Part shown: piece by piece, positions 25,959 to 34,302 of the stretch
How the letters are laid out: each line of letters begins with the position of its first letter
How positions within the stretch are numbered: the first letter of the stretch is position 1
Source of the DNA: JAKQEM01 sp964391185
GTDB taxonomy: Bacteria; Patescibacteriota; Gracilibacteria; Peribacterales; Peribacteraceae
DNA: 64,000 nucleotides
Direction of reading: 5' to 3'
NCBI GenBank assembly: GCA_964391185.1
Contig: CAYMIX010000005.1
Coordinates: 55,546 to 119,545, forward strand
Notes under the pieces: model-generated
Told to the model about the DNA's origin: nothing
Seen by the model: the letters and a program-made list of their open reading frames with translations, nothing else
Database searches by the model: none
Program-made: the position numbers and the translations under genes

Positions 25959-27605
25959 CTAATCTTCTACACGCGTCGTCTCAGAGTCTTCGCCTTCACC
26001 AGCTTCTACTGTAAGGCGGAGCGTATCACCATCATCTACCTTGTTATTGATGCGAACTGTAAGAAGAAGAACGCGATCATCGTCTTCATCGATGTCGATA
26101 TTGTCCCAACGCACTTCATCATCGCCGATCAAGCGGCCATCAAGTGAAGCAGAGAGGAAGCTCATGCCATCATCAAGATCAGCACGAACATCAACTTCGA
26201 TGTCGTCGTTTTCATTGTTCTCAAGTTCGATACGGTAGATAACGGTATCACCTTCCTGAACCGTATCATCAGATTCAGAGATCGTGACATCAACATCCTC
26301 ATCGCCTGTATCGTCGTCATCGTTATCGTCGTCTTCAACTTCAGTCTCTTCTTCCTCTTCTTCATCGTTAGCTTCGACCTTGAGGATAAGATCCTGACCG
26401 TCGTTAGCGCTGCTTCGTACTTTTACACGAAGTGTAAGCGTCTTTGATTCGTCTTCGTCGAGGCGTATATCGTCCCATTCCACTTCATCACTGCTTTCAT
26501 CACCGTCGTCGCTCGCGGAAACGAAGCTCGTATCTTCATCGAGGATAGCAAGAACATCTACACGGATGTCGTCATCGTCCTCGTTCTCGATCTTAATCTG
26601 ATACGTGTATTCATCACCTTCCTGCACTGGATCCTCAGAATCCGTAATGCTGATGGAAACTTCCTCATCGTCATCGTTGTCATCGTCATCACCATCTTCA
26701 ACCTTGATGGACTTCGTAGCATTGAGTTCGTCACCGTTTTCAGATGTTACCTTAAGGCGAAGAACATCGTCTTCGTCTGCATCTTCATCGACTTCAACAG
26801 TGAGAAGAATAGTTTTTGTTTCATCTTCTTCGACTTCAATATCGTCCCACTCAACTTCATCATCGTCTTCTTCACCATCGTCGCTGGAAGAAATATATTC
26901 CATGTCGTTATCAAGCTCAGCAAGGACTTCGATATCGTCGATATCGTCGTCACTCATATTTTCAAGCTTAATGCGGAATGTCACGCGATCGCCTGCATCG
27001 ATTTCATCGTCAGAAGCAGTGATGGTAAGTTTCATATCATCATCGCTATCAGATACATCATTATCATCGTCATCTGAATCATCGTCATTATCGAAGTCAT
27101 TATCAAATGTGCGATTGTTCAGTGCGTTGATAAGTTCCAAAGCCTGAGCGTGGCTAATAGGAGCAAGGATATTCTGAACATTCGTTGGGAGTGAGTTCCA
27201 TGCAGCAAGTTGCTGGAGGTATGGCTGGTACCAGACTGTTGCACCACCGACTGTCTGCAAACCACCATGAACGCGGACGGCAATTGCTGCAGCTTCAACG
27301 AACGTGATTGGATTGTTAGGACGATACGATCCGTTTGGATAACCCGTAATGATACCCATCTGCTTCGCAGCACATACATACATAGCAAACTGCTGGTTGC
27401 GAACATCCGTAAAGCAATTCTGACCATCCTGGTAGAGTGAGCCTGTCGACTGCATGGCCAACTGCACGAATTCCGCGCGGCTGATAGTGCTCGTCGTGAC
27501 CAACTGAGCCTGGTAGTACGGCGTCACGTAGGTAGCTGCACTAGCCATAACCGGCATAAGACCGGAAAGAGCGGCTGCAGAGAGGAATGAAACAAACTTC
27601 TTCAT
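25959..27605 (-). CDS. SLH-domain surface protein with three highly acidic repeats
   Basis: A 548-aa secreted protein with a signal peptide (KKFVSFLSAAALSGLMPVMA). An SLH-like region (about 35-150) includes SRAEFVQLAM, CFTDVRNQQFAMYVCAAKQM and GYPNGSYRPNNPITFVEAAA. Three tandem DUF11-like beta-sandwich repeats of about 115 residues follow. Each starts like DPVQEGDEYTYQIKIENEDD and holds a WDDI or WDNI motif, with long Asp/Glu runs between. The three clearest cores are SSDDGEEDDDEVEWDDI, ASDDGDESSDEVEWDDI and ASLDGRLIGDDEVRWDNI. The extreme acidity suggests Ca2+ or cation binding. The ATG at 27605 is preferred over 27662 because it begins the signal peptide. Confidence 0.85.
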   Translation of the reverse strand: MKKFVSFLSAAALSGLMPVMASAATYVTPYYQAQLVTTSTISRAEFVQLAMQSTGSLYQDGQNCFTDVRNQQFAMYVCAAKQMGIITGYPNGSYRPNNPITFVEAAAIAVRVHGGLQTVGGATVWYQPYLQQLAAWNSLPTNVQNILAPISHAQALELINALNNRTFDNDFDNDDDSDDDDNDVSDSDDDMKLTITASDDEIDAGDRVTFRIKLENMSDDDIDDIEVLAELDNDMEYISSSDDGEEDDDEVEWDDIEVEEDETKTILLTVEVDEDADEDDVLRLKVTSENGDELNATKSIKVEDGDDDDNDDDEEVSISITDSEDPVQEGDEYTYQIKIENEDDDDIRVDVLAILDEDTSFVSASDDGDESSDEVEWDDIRLDEDESKTLTLRVKVRSSANDGQDLILKVEANDEEEEEETEVEDDDNDDDDTGDEDVDVTISESDDTVQEGDTVIYRIELENNENDDIEVDVRADLDDGMSFLSASLDGRLIGDDEVRWDNIDIDEDDDRVLLLTVRINNKVDDGDTLRLTVEAGEGEDSETTRVED

Positions 27606-27809
27606 ACGGATATGGGGTAATAAAGCGTGTAGATACAAAAAGGAATCTATAGTATCAAACAATTATTCAAGCATAAGAGCAATATAAGTTGTCAGATATA
27701 CAATAATGTGTTATAAAATGATTTGTCGAATGACGCAATGTCATGCGAATTATTGATGGATAGGTAACAGTAGCCTGACGTAGTTTTTGCGCTATACTCC
27801 ACGCGTGTT

Positions 27810-27885
27810 CGGGACGTAGCTCAGTTGGTAGAGCGCCTGGTTTGGGACCAGGAGGCCGCGAGTTCGAGCCCCGCCGTCCCGACCA
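27810..27885 (+). tRNA. tRNA-Pro (anticodon TGG)
   Basis: A full cloverleaf: acceptor CGGGACG/CGTCCCG, D arm GCTC..GAGC, anticodon stem CCTGG/CCAGG with loop TTTGGGA (anticodon TGG), T arm GTTCGAGCC, and encoded CCA at 27883-27885. TATACT at 27793-27798 lies 11 nt upstream, so the primary transcript would have only a few extra 5' nucleotides. Confidence 0.96.
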
Positions 27886-27910
27886 TCTTTTGGAAATCAA
27901 ACCAAATTTC

Positions 27911-27940
27911 TTGCATTGTTGGATCAACGTGAGAGTATAG
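27911..27940 (+). promoter_or_regulatory. Promoter of priA
   Basis: -35 TTGCAT (27911-27916), 18-nt spacer, -10 TATAGT (27935-27940). This gives a leader of about 21 nt before the ATG at 27968, with no Shine-Dalgarno sequence. A second possible -10 (TACACC, 27951-27956) is closer to the start. Confidence 0.55.
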
Positions 27941-27967
27941 TGTACGATTGTACACCATTTCTCGATC

Positions 27968-30124
27968 ATGTCTTCACACACTACACTGACGGCCATGCGC
28001 GCAACTGTCTTAGTGAATACACGGTCTCCCGGTATCGGGAATGGCCTCACGTATGACGTACGCGACTTGGTACTTAAGCCAGGAACTCTGGTGACGGTCC
28101 CATTACGGAAGAAGAGTGTCGAAGGAATCGTGTTATCCGTGACTGATAAAGATACGGAAGAAGCGTTCGATCCGAAGCCAATCGACAATATTATTGGAGC
28201 AGAACCACTACTGACGACATCCCAAGTGCAATTACTTCGCTGGATGGCGGGTTATTACTTCTGTTCGCTGCGATCTGCTCTCACGCCGTTCCTCCCCGCA
28301 TCACCCTGGCGCAATGCAACGCCAAAGGATGTGATAATGCTCCGCAAAGGATTACCTCTTATAAAAGGAGGTAAACGCCAAGTGGAACTCATGGATTTCC
28401 TCGAAGGAAAAGATTGGATCGCGAAAGAAGAACTCAAGCGTGAGACTGGTGTTTCTTCATCGGTGCTCAATGCTCTTATAAAGAAGGGGCACATCGATGA
28501 AGAACGAAAGCCAGCGTCGATGTTGCCAGCGCCTGCTCACTACAAGCTCGCAGAAACTCCACCCGCGCTTTCACCAGTACAAGAAGCTGCGTATCAATCG
28601 ATCGTCGCCGATAAGCGTCCATCACTCCTCTTTGGTATTACCGGAAGTGGAAAAACCGAAGTGTACGCGAAGCTCATCGCCGATATGGCGGCACAGGGGA
28701 AGCAAACTATTTTGCTCGTGCCAGAAATTCTCCTCACCGAACATACGATTTATCGTTTTGAAAAAATGTTCCCACGTGATCGCATCGCCATCATTCACAG
28801 CCGTCTCACACCATCAGCAAAACGTTTGGAGTGGATGCGTATCCATAATGGCGAAGCAGCGCTCGTGATCGGTTCACGTTCTGCACTGTTTGCACCATGC
28901 AGAAATTTGGGACTTGTGATTATCGATGAAGAACATGAATGGACGTACAAAAATGAACAAGCTCCACGCTATCACGCGCGCGAAGCTGCAGAAGCGTTAT
29001 GTAAATATGCCGATGCAAAATTAGTGATGGGCACAGCAACGCCATCGCTAGAAGCATGGTCACGTGCAAAAAACGGTCAGTATCATCTCGCACGCATCGG
29101 TGAACGCTACATGCAACGTCCTTTGCCAGCTGTAAAAATTGTTGATTTGGGAACCGTGAAATTTGGCTCTCTGTACCCATTTTCTCCGACTCTTATTCAG
29201 GCGATGGAAGATCGTCTCAATAAAAAAGAACAGATGGTCCTCTTCCTTAACCGCCGCGGTGTTGCGTCGGGCGTGCTCTGTTTACAATGCCGTCGTCGAC
29301 TTACATCCCCTGCTTCCCAACTTCCATTCACCATGCACAAGCGCCGTGATGGAACGCCGTACTTACTCGATCACATCGCTGGAGTTCAAGCTGATCTTCC
29401 CGCACATTGTCCGCAGTGCGGCGCAGCACAATTACTTCCGATTGGAGCGGGCACACAAAGGCTGGAAGATATCATCGCACAAATTTTCCCCAATGCGCGC
29501 GTGCTCCGTGCCGATAGCGACACGTTGCAACACCCGGAACAAATGCGACAACTCCTCGAAGACATGCGCGAACGTCGTGCGGATATTTTGCTCGGCACAC
29601 AGAGCGTCGTAAAAGGTCTCGATCTCCCAGGTGTCACGCTCGCTGCCGTTATCCTCGCTGATGTGGGTTTATCACTCCCCCACTTCCGCGCAGGCGAACG
29701 CGTACTTCAGCTCCTCACACAGCTCACAGGACGTAGCGGACGTGCAGTCCCGGGTGAAGTCATTATTCAAACATACCGTCCGCAATCCGCTGAAGTTGTC
29801 GCTGCATCGGGGCACCGCACAGAAGAATATTTGGAAGCGGAATTACAATTACGCGAAACACTCAAGTATCCACCAAGTACATCGATGATCCGCTTCCTGC
29901 TCAATGGACCCAAAGCAGAAGCGCGTGCGAAAGTATTTCATCAACAACTTCTTCGAGCAATGACAGAATCTGCCATTGAAGCAACCGCGATGATTGCACC
30001 AACACTCTTTGGGCTCGGAAAAGAATGGCACGTACTTTTGAAAGGTCATGATGTGCGAAAAGTATTACCGAAACTTACGCTCACGGATATTACGGTTGAT
30101 ATTGATCCGTTGGATGTCATCTAA
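27968..30124 (+). CDS. priA: Primosomal helicase PriA, one zinc site missing
   Basis: A superfamily 2 helicase that reloads the replisome at collapsed forks. The 718-aa protein has Walker A GITGSGKT (223-230), DEEH (320-323), the TATPS motif near 357, and GTQSVVKGLDLPGVT and QLTGRSGRA in the second RecA-like lobe. E. coli PriA has eight zinc cysteines. Here only CLQC (438-441) and CPQC (481-484) remain, the pairs that bind Zn1. The CPRC pair is replaced by SPAS (447-450) and the third pair by non-cysteine residues, so the second zinc site is lost. An ATG at 27995 is an alternative start. Confidence 0.95.
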   Translation: MSSHTTLTAMRATVLVNTRSPGIGNGLTYDVRDLVLKPGTLVTVPLRKKSVEGIVLSVTDKDTEEAFDPKPIDNIIGAEPLLTTSQVQLLRWMAGYYFCSLRSALTPFLPASPWRNATPKDVIMLRKGLPLIKGGKRQVELMDFLEGKDWIAKEELKRETGVSSSVLNALIKKGHIDEERKPASMLPAPAHYKLAETPPALSPVQEAAYQSIVADKRPSLLFGITGSGKTEVYAKLIADMAAQGKQTILLVPEILLTEHTIYRFEKMFPRDRIAIIHSRLTPSAKRLEWMRIHNGEAALVIGSRSALFAPCRNLGLVIIDEEHEWTYKNEQAPRYHAREAAEALCKYADAKLVMGTATPSLEAWSRAKNGQYHLARIGERYMQRPLPAVKIVDLGTVKFGSLYPFSPTLIQAMEDRLNKKEQMVLFLNRRGVASGVLCLQCRRRLTSPASQLPFTMHKRRDGTPYLLDHIAGVQADLPAHCPQCGAAQLLPIGAGTQRLEDIIAQIFPNARVLRADSDTLQHPEQMRQLLEDMRERRADILLGTQSVVKGLDLPGVTLAAVILADVGLSLPHFRAGERVLQLLTQLTGRSGRAVPGEVIIQTYRPQSAEVVAASGHRTEEYLEAELQLRETLKYPPSTSMIRFLLNGPKAEARAKVFHQQLLRAMTESAIEATAMIAPTLFGLGKEWHVLLKGHDVRKVLPKLTLTDITVDIDPLDVI

Positions 30125-30129
30125 CTAAT

Positions 30130-30191
30130 CGTTTACTCGTTACGCGTTAGCAGGTTACGCGTTTTACAGCTGAACGAGTAACGAGCAAACG
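30130..30191. repeat. Palindromic repeat after priA
   Basis: CGTTTACTCGTTACG at the left pairs with CGAGTAACGAGCAAACG at the right with two mismatches, giving one long hairpin. It lies between the priA stop and the leader of the bactofilin-like gene; no U-tract follows. Confidence 0.6.
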
Positions 30192-30283
30192 TGCCAACGT
30201 GTAACAATAATTTTTGTAAGCAATCCATAGATGTATTCGTCTTCATATACACTGATCGTTCACCATTCCTCCCAACCGTTCCT

Positions 30284-31480
30284 ATGAACATCAAACGCAT
30301 CTCTGCCATCGCCGCACTCGGTCTTGTACTTTCCACCACAACAGCATTGGCTGCTGTTACCACAAAAGAAGGTGAAGATACTTTCGAGATGCACTTTGGT
30401 AACGATCTCTTCTCGGTTGGAAACAGCGTAAATGTATCGCAACCTGCTGCAGACGATGTATTTGCTGCAGGCAATCGCGTGATGGTGACAGGAGATGTGC
30501 GGGGGGACATCAATGCTGCGGGGTCGGACGTAATACTGAACGGCATTGCACACGACGATGTTCGTGTCTTTGCAGGAAACGTACGTATCAACGGTAACAT
30601 TGAAGGTGATGTGATGGTATTTGGTGGAACTCTCTACATTGCACGCGACTCCAATATCTCCGGAAGCATTCTCGGAGGTGGAGGTGAAATCACGCTCGAT
30701 GGAACAGTTGAAGGAGATGTAAACATTGATGGAGGAAGTATTGCGCTAAATGGAACAGTAAATGGAAACGTTGAAATAAAAGGCGAACACGTCACGGTAG
30801 CCAGCCTGATTGCTGGTAATTCAATTATTGCTGCACAGGCTATTTCATTAAACGATGGAACGAACATTCGTGGCGACCTGCGCTACTGGCAAGATGATGG
30901 CCAGCTCAATACAACTGGAAAAGTTATGGGCACGGCAACACTCGATAACAAACTCGAGCGCACGAAGCCAGCATCAGAAACAGAAGTAGCTGGTTTGATG
31001 GCAACATTGCTCGCAACCGTGACAATCTTTGGCGTTCTTTATACTGCGCTCACCATCGGAGTATTCATGCTTATAACACGCACGATCTTTATTGAGTCTG
31101 CAAAGAAACTTAATGCAATGCCAGGCTGGAGCATCCTCATCGGATTCCTCTATTTCATTCTCACACCATTCGCAATTCTTCTCTTGATGATTACGCTGAT
31201 CGGAATTCCGCTCGGATTGACATTATTTTCGATTTATATTTTTAGTTTGTTCTTTGCCAAAGTAATCGCTTCGATCGTCCTCACACGTTGGTGTGAAGCT
31301 CGAGGCAAGAAGAAATGGCATCCTGCTGCGGTTTATTTCGGTGCACTTGGAATGTACATTCTCCTGAGTCTCATCGGCATTATTCCATTTGTTGGATGGC
31401 TTGCGGTGATGATTGTCGTAGTCGCCTCTTATGGTGCATTCGAAATGGTGAAGTTCGAGCGGGTGAAGAAGATTATGTAG
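30284..31480 (+). CDS. Secreted bactofilin-like beta-helix protein with C-terminal membrane domain
   Basis: A 398-aa protein with a signal peptide (MNIKRISAIAALGLVLSTTT). A right-handed beta-helix follows, with short repeats such as NGNIEGDVMVFGGTL, DGTVEGDVNIDGGSI and NGTVNGNVEIKGEHV (about 50-215). About four helices close the protein (about 245-390). Bactofilins are normally cytoplasmic polymers without a signal peptide, so this is the extracytoplasmic polymer-forming variant with a transmembrane tail seen in several phyla. The ATG at 30284 is preferred over 30191 because it begins the signal peptide. Function is probably envelope shape or scaffolding, by inference. Confidence 0.75.
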   Translation: MNIKRISAIAALGLVLSTTTALAAVTTKEGEDTFEMHFGNDLFSVGNSVNVSQPAADDVFAAGNRVMVTGDVRGDINAAGSDVILNGIAHDDVRVFAGNVRINGNIEGDVMVFGGTLYIARDSNISGSILGGGGEITLDGTVEGDVNIDGGSIALNGTVNGNVEIKGEHVTVASLIAGNSIIAAQAISLNDGTNIRGDLRYWQDDGQLNTTGKVMGTATLDNKLERTKPASETEVAGLMATLLATVTIFGVLYTALTIGVFMLITRTIFIESAKKLNAMPGWSILIGFLYFILTPFAILLLMITLIGIPLGLTLFSIYIFSLFFAKVIASIVLTRWCEARGKKKWHPAAVYFGALGMYILLSLIGIIPFVGWLAVMIVVVASYGAFEMVKFERVKKIM

Positions 31481-31484
31481 CAGT

Positions 31485-31632
31485 ATGGTTCGAAGCCCCC
31501 CGCGACGGGGCTCCTCACCATGACATAGCTATGAGTGTGTAACCCGAGTCCATTTTGAGCTTAGCGAAGGTGGCTCAGCCGCGGCGTGTCATGGTGAGGT
31601 GCTTTTTGCCTCAGCAAAAAGCCTCGAACCAT
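31485..31632. repeat. 148-bp multi-arm palindromic element
   Basis: Outer arms ATGGTTCGA (31485-31493) and TCGAACCAT (31624-31632). Inner arms CTCACCATGACA (31514-31525) and TGTCATGGTGAG (31587-31598). Side hairpins are GCCCC..CG..GGGGC (about 31495-31511) and GCTTTTTGC/GCAAAAAGC (31601-31622). It fills the gap between two convergent genes and ends at the T of the SpoU stop codon. It would fold as a four-arm cross and looks like a MITE or REP-type insertion. Confidence 0.7.
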
Positions 31633-32087
31633 CACGCCGTCCGCAACCGATGCAACGCAATGCCTGTCGCAACCGCTACGTTTAACGATTCTTTTTTCCC
31701 AAGCATCGGAATCTTCACCACTGCATCTGATAGATTCAATAATTCCTCCGGCACACCTGTAAGTTCATGGCCTGCGATTAAACACACTTTTTCTGATGGA
31801 ACGAATGATGCAATGTCGACGGAATCCGGTGTAATTTCCAGAGCGACAATTTGCCACCCGTCTTTTTTTAATTGCTCGATAATCGGCAAAGGATCGCGGC
31901 TGTGTTCCCATGGAATAGTGAGCTCGGCACCTATCGCAGTCTTGGTAATCTCCTTCCGCGGTGGATGGCCTGTGTAGCCCGTGAGATATACGTGTTCCAC
32001 ATTCAATGCATCACACGTTCGAAAAAATGCTCCGACATTCCAGAGGGATCTAATATTATGCGCTATTAATCTAATTTCCCGCTGCAT
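31632..32087 (-). CDS. SpoU/TrmH-family RNA 2'-O-methyltransferase
   Basis: A SPOUT-fold, SAM-dependent enzyme that methylates a ribose in tRNA or rRNA. The 151-aa protein has the three SpoU motifs: HNIRSLWNVGAFFRTCDA (motif 1), CLIAGHELTGVPEELL (motif 2) and KIPMLGKKESLNVAVATGIA (motif 3). It has no extra RNA-binding domain, as in TrmL-size enzymes, so a TrmL-like role (wobble position of tRNA-Leu) is possible but not shown. The ATG at 32087 is chosen over 32129, with an AT-rich -10-like TTATAT about 5 nt upstream. Confidence 0.85.
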   Translation of the reverse strand: MQREIRLIAHNIRSLWNVGAFFRTCDALNVEHVYLTGYTGHPPRKEITKTAIGAELTIPWEHSRDPLPIIEQLKKDGWQIVALEITPDSVDIASFVPSEKVCLIAGHELTGVPEELLNLSDAVVKIPMLGKKESLNVAVATGIALHRLRTA

Positions 32088-32102
32088 AAGTAATATAAAT
32101 AA

Positions 32103-32175
32103 ATTGTTAAACTGTTGTATTGTTCGCAAGCGATAAAAGTATTTTTTGCCTGCAACAATTTAACAATACAGCAAT
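32103..32175. repeat. Imperfect AT-rich inverted repeat downstream of frr
   Basis: ATTGTTAAACTGTTGTATTG at the left and CAATTTAACAATACAGCAAT at the right are inverted relatives (about 16 of 22 positions over the full arms). It lies between the frr stop and the SpoU gene on the minus strand. A terminator role for frr is possible. Confidence 0.4.
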
Positions 32176-32194
32176 AAGAATAACAAAAGCAGAA

Positions 32195-32737
32195 TCAAAC
32201 GGTCATTATCTCTTTTTCCTTGGCATCTCTCAGTTCGTCGATTTTAGCATTCGCTTTATCAACTTCTTTCTGGAGCTGGTCCTGCAAACTTGTGCGCAAG
32301 GTTTCATTTGGATCCTGCTTGATTGCGTCTTGAGCCTTCTGACGAGCCTGACGAATAGAAATACGAGCTTCTTCGGCAAGCTTGTGCACAATTTTGCCAA
32401 GCTGCGCACGACGTTCTTCAGTCATTGGTGGAAGGTTCAAACGAATCACGGTTCCATCGTTCACTGGGTTCACACCAATGTCAGACTGCTGAATCGCCTT
32501 CTCTACTGCCTGCAATACTGTGCGATCCCATGGCTGAATAACAATGCTGCGCGCGTCTTGAATGCTAATACCCGCAACAGACTTCATATCCATTTTCGAT
32601 CCATATGCATCCACCATGATATGTTCAACAAGCGATGCATTTGCGCGACCTGTTTGGAGAGCCCCAAACTCACCGAGCAAGAAATGAATGATCTTTTCTA
32701 CGTCTGCCTGGAATGTGGAAATGCGGATGTCGGCCAT
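32195..32737 (-). CDS. frr: Ribosome recycling factor
   Basis: With EF-G, this factor splits post-termination ribosomes. The 180-aa protein has the usual RRF order: ALQTGRANASLVEHIMVDAYGS near the start, DRTVLQAVEKAIQQSDIGVN in the middle, and the helical PPMTEERRAQLGKIVHKLAE and EKEIMTV ending. The ATG at 32737 is preferred over 32821. TATAGT at 32744-32749 ends 6 nt upstream with TTGGGC 17 nt further, a full promoter with a leaderless start. It follows pyrH on the same strand, the common bacterial order, but with its own promoter. Confidence 0.96.
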   Translation of the reverse strand: MADIRISTFQADVEKIIHFLLGEFGALQTGRANASLVEHIMVDAYGSKMDMKSVAGISIQDARSIVIQPWDRTVLQAVEKAIQQSDIGVNPVNDGTVIRLNLPPMTEERRAQLGKIVHKLAEEARISIRQARQKAQDAIKQDPNETLRTSLQDQLQKEVDKANAKIDELRDAKEKEIMTV

Positions 32738-32805
32738 GTAAACACTATAACAGAATTGTCCTCTAAGCCCAACAAGACATCCAGAGAAGCGTTCTTCGTT
32801 GATTC

Positions 32806-32819
32806 GTTCTTCGAAGAAC
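32806..32819. other. Hairpin between pyrH and frr
   Basis: GTTCTTCGAAGAAC is a perfect 14-nt palindrome inside a larger imperfect dyad (GTTCTTCG..., ...AAGAAC). It lies between the pyrH stop and the frr promoter. Attenuation or partial termination is possible; no U-tract is visible. Confidence 0.4.
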
Positions 32820-32839
32820 AAAGAACAAACATGTTCGAA

Positions 32840-33550
32840 TTACGAATGTACGAGCGTGCCTATATCATCTCCTTTCGCAGCCTTTAGAAGATTCTTCGTG
32901 TCCGTGAAGTTAAAGACGCGAATAGGGAGGTTAGAATCCTGACAAAGACTAAATGCAGCCTGGTCCATCACATCAAGATGTTTTTCGAGTGCTTCCTGAT
33001 ACGTCAGCTCTTTATACAGCCTCGCATCTGCATGCTTGTTTGGGTCTTTATCGAAGATTCCATCAACATTCGTTGCCTTAAGGACAACTTCGCAGCCAAG
33101 TTCTAATGCACGAAGAGCGGCAGCCGAATCTGTCGTGAAGAATGGATTTCCTGTTCCACCAGCACAGACGACAATGCGTCCTTTTTCAAGGTGACGAATC
33201 ACGCGGCGGCGAATATATGGCTCTGCAACTTGTGGCACCTGGATAGCTGACGCAACGCGGCAGAACATGCCCGCTTCTTCGAGTGCAGCTTGGAGCGCTA
33301 CACCGTTCATGATTGTCGCAAGCATCCCCATCGTGTCACTCGCCGTACGCTCGATTCCTGATCCTTTTGTATCGCGATAGCGCCAAATATTTCCTCCACC
33401 TACGACAATCACCAATTGAATCCCTTCCTTCGCCACCGTCTTGATGGATTCCGCAAGATCGTAGAGTGTTGGCTGATGGATCCCCTGCCCCTTCCCATCC
33501 TTCGAAAGAGATTCGCCGGAAAGCTTGAGCATAATGCGCTTGTACTTCAT
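32840..33550 (-). CDS. pyrH: UMP kinase
   Basis: Phosphorylates UMP to UDP; bacterial UMP kinases belong to the amino-acid-kinase superfamily. The 236-aa protein starts KYKRIMLKLSGESL and has VVGGGNIWRYRD, DTMGMLATIMNGVALQ, AGGTGNPFFTTDSAAALRA and TNVDGIFDKDP, all family signatures. Its ATG overlaps the stop of the upstream DUF4870-like gene as ATGA, so translation is probably coupled. frr lies downstream. Length is normal. Confidence 0.96.
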   Translation of the reverse strand: MKYKRIMLKLSGESLSKDGKGQGIHQPTLYDLAESIKTVAKEGIQLVIVVGGGNIWRYRDTKGSGIERTASDTMGMLATIMNGVALQAALEEAGMFCRVASAIQVPQVAEPYIRRRVIRHLEKGRIVVCAGGTGNPFFTTDSAAALRALELGCEVVLKATNVDGIFDKDPNKHADARLYKELTYQEALEKHLDVMDQAAFSLCQDSNLPIRVFNFTDTKNLLKAAKGDDIGTLVHS

Positions 33551-34047
33551 ACGGTTGCATGGGAGGAAGTGGGATCCGTTGGGTTCGATTGTGCTCCTTC
33601 GGCAGGCTTTTCAGCAATGTCAGTCGTCTTCATCGGGTGGCGAATGCGCATCCATAATTGACTGATCATATGCACAAGACCAGTCCAAGATCGGCGAAGT
33701 CCTTTCATATCTCCACTGGAGAGTGGATAAATAATGGGCAACTCTTTCCATTGTCCTTGAATCGCCGCGAAAAACCCGATCACCATGCATACGATACATA
33801 GAAGCACAAACAATCTGCCAACGACTGGCACAAACCAGAAAGTGGTAGAGAGCGCAAAAAGCATCATCGCTTGTTTTGCATGAAAGCGAACAAATGGAGA
33901 ATGGTGGCGAAAGGAATAGACGAAGACGGAAAGGACCCACGCATACGAAAGCGCTGCTACATCTTTATTCCCTTGCACATCATCATGCACGACAGACCGC
34001 GTCGATGACGCTGGCTCGGATATAGGCTGTGAAGGAAGTTGGTCCAT
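33547..34047 (-). CDS. DUF4870-like small membrane protein
   Basis: A 166-aa protein with a polar N-terminus (MDQLPSQPIS) and three hydrophobic stretches. It has the DUF4870-like pattern ALSYAWVLSVFVYSF, SPFVRFHAKQAMMLF, then two helices and a basic tail. Function is unknown. An extended -10 (TGTTATAAT, hexamer 34055-34060) ends 7 nt before the ATG at 34047, which is why this start was preferred over 34098. It is the first gene of an apparent operon with pyrH through an ATGA overlap. Confidence 0.75.
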   Translation of the reverse strand: MDQLPSQPISEPASSTRSVVHDDVQGNKDVAALSYAWVLSVFVYSFRHHSPFVRFHAKQAMMLFALSTTFWFVPVVGRLFVLLCIVCMVIGFFAAIQGQWKELPIIYPLSSGDMKGLRRSWTGLVHMISQLWMRIRHPMKTTDIAEKPAEGAQSNPTDPTSSHATV

Positions 34048-34119
34048 CTTGACCATTATAACACAAAACGACACCTTTATGGAGATCAAATAAGGCACTT
34101 CTCTACCGTTTTAACAATC

Positions 34120-34196
34120 TGGTACCCCCGGCAGGACTCGAACCTGCGGCCTAGAGATTAGAAGACTCTCGCTCTATCCAGCTGAGCTACGGGGGC
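34120..34196 (-). tRNA. tRNA-Arg (anticodon TCT)
   Basis: On the minus strand: acceptor GCCCCCG/CGGGGGT, D arm GCTC...GAGC, anticodon loop CTTCTAA (anticodon TCT), T arm GGTTCGAGTCC and encoded CCA at 34120-34122. The last anticodon-stem pair is a T-T mismatch. TAAAAT (34207-34212) is a plausible -10, 10 nt upstream of the mature 5' end. Confidence 0.93.
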
Positions 34197-34302
34197 TATG
34201 TGCACTATTTTACCACGTACCTCATTTTTAGACTTGCTATTTATATATACATACAAGACAGCATTCCTGCCGCAAAACCTATATCGATTTTTCGTAGGAT
34301 TT

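Noticed and set aside
26605..27147. 180-aa Ser-rich ORF on the plus strand
   Set aside because: It is the antisense of the acidic repeats: GAT/GAA runs read as Ser codons on the other strand. No promoter or start signal is seen, and the minus-strand protein has clear domains.
27667..28188. 173-aa minus-strand ORF over tRNA-Pro and the priA start
   Set aside because: Runs antisense to a tRNA and a well-supported gene; Arg/Ser/Thr-rich shadow composition.
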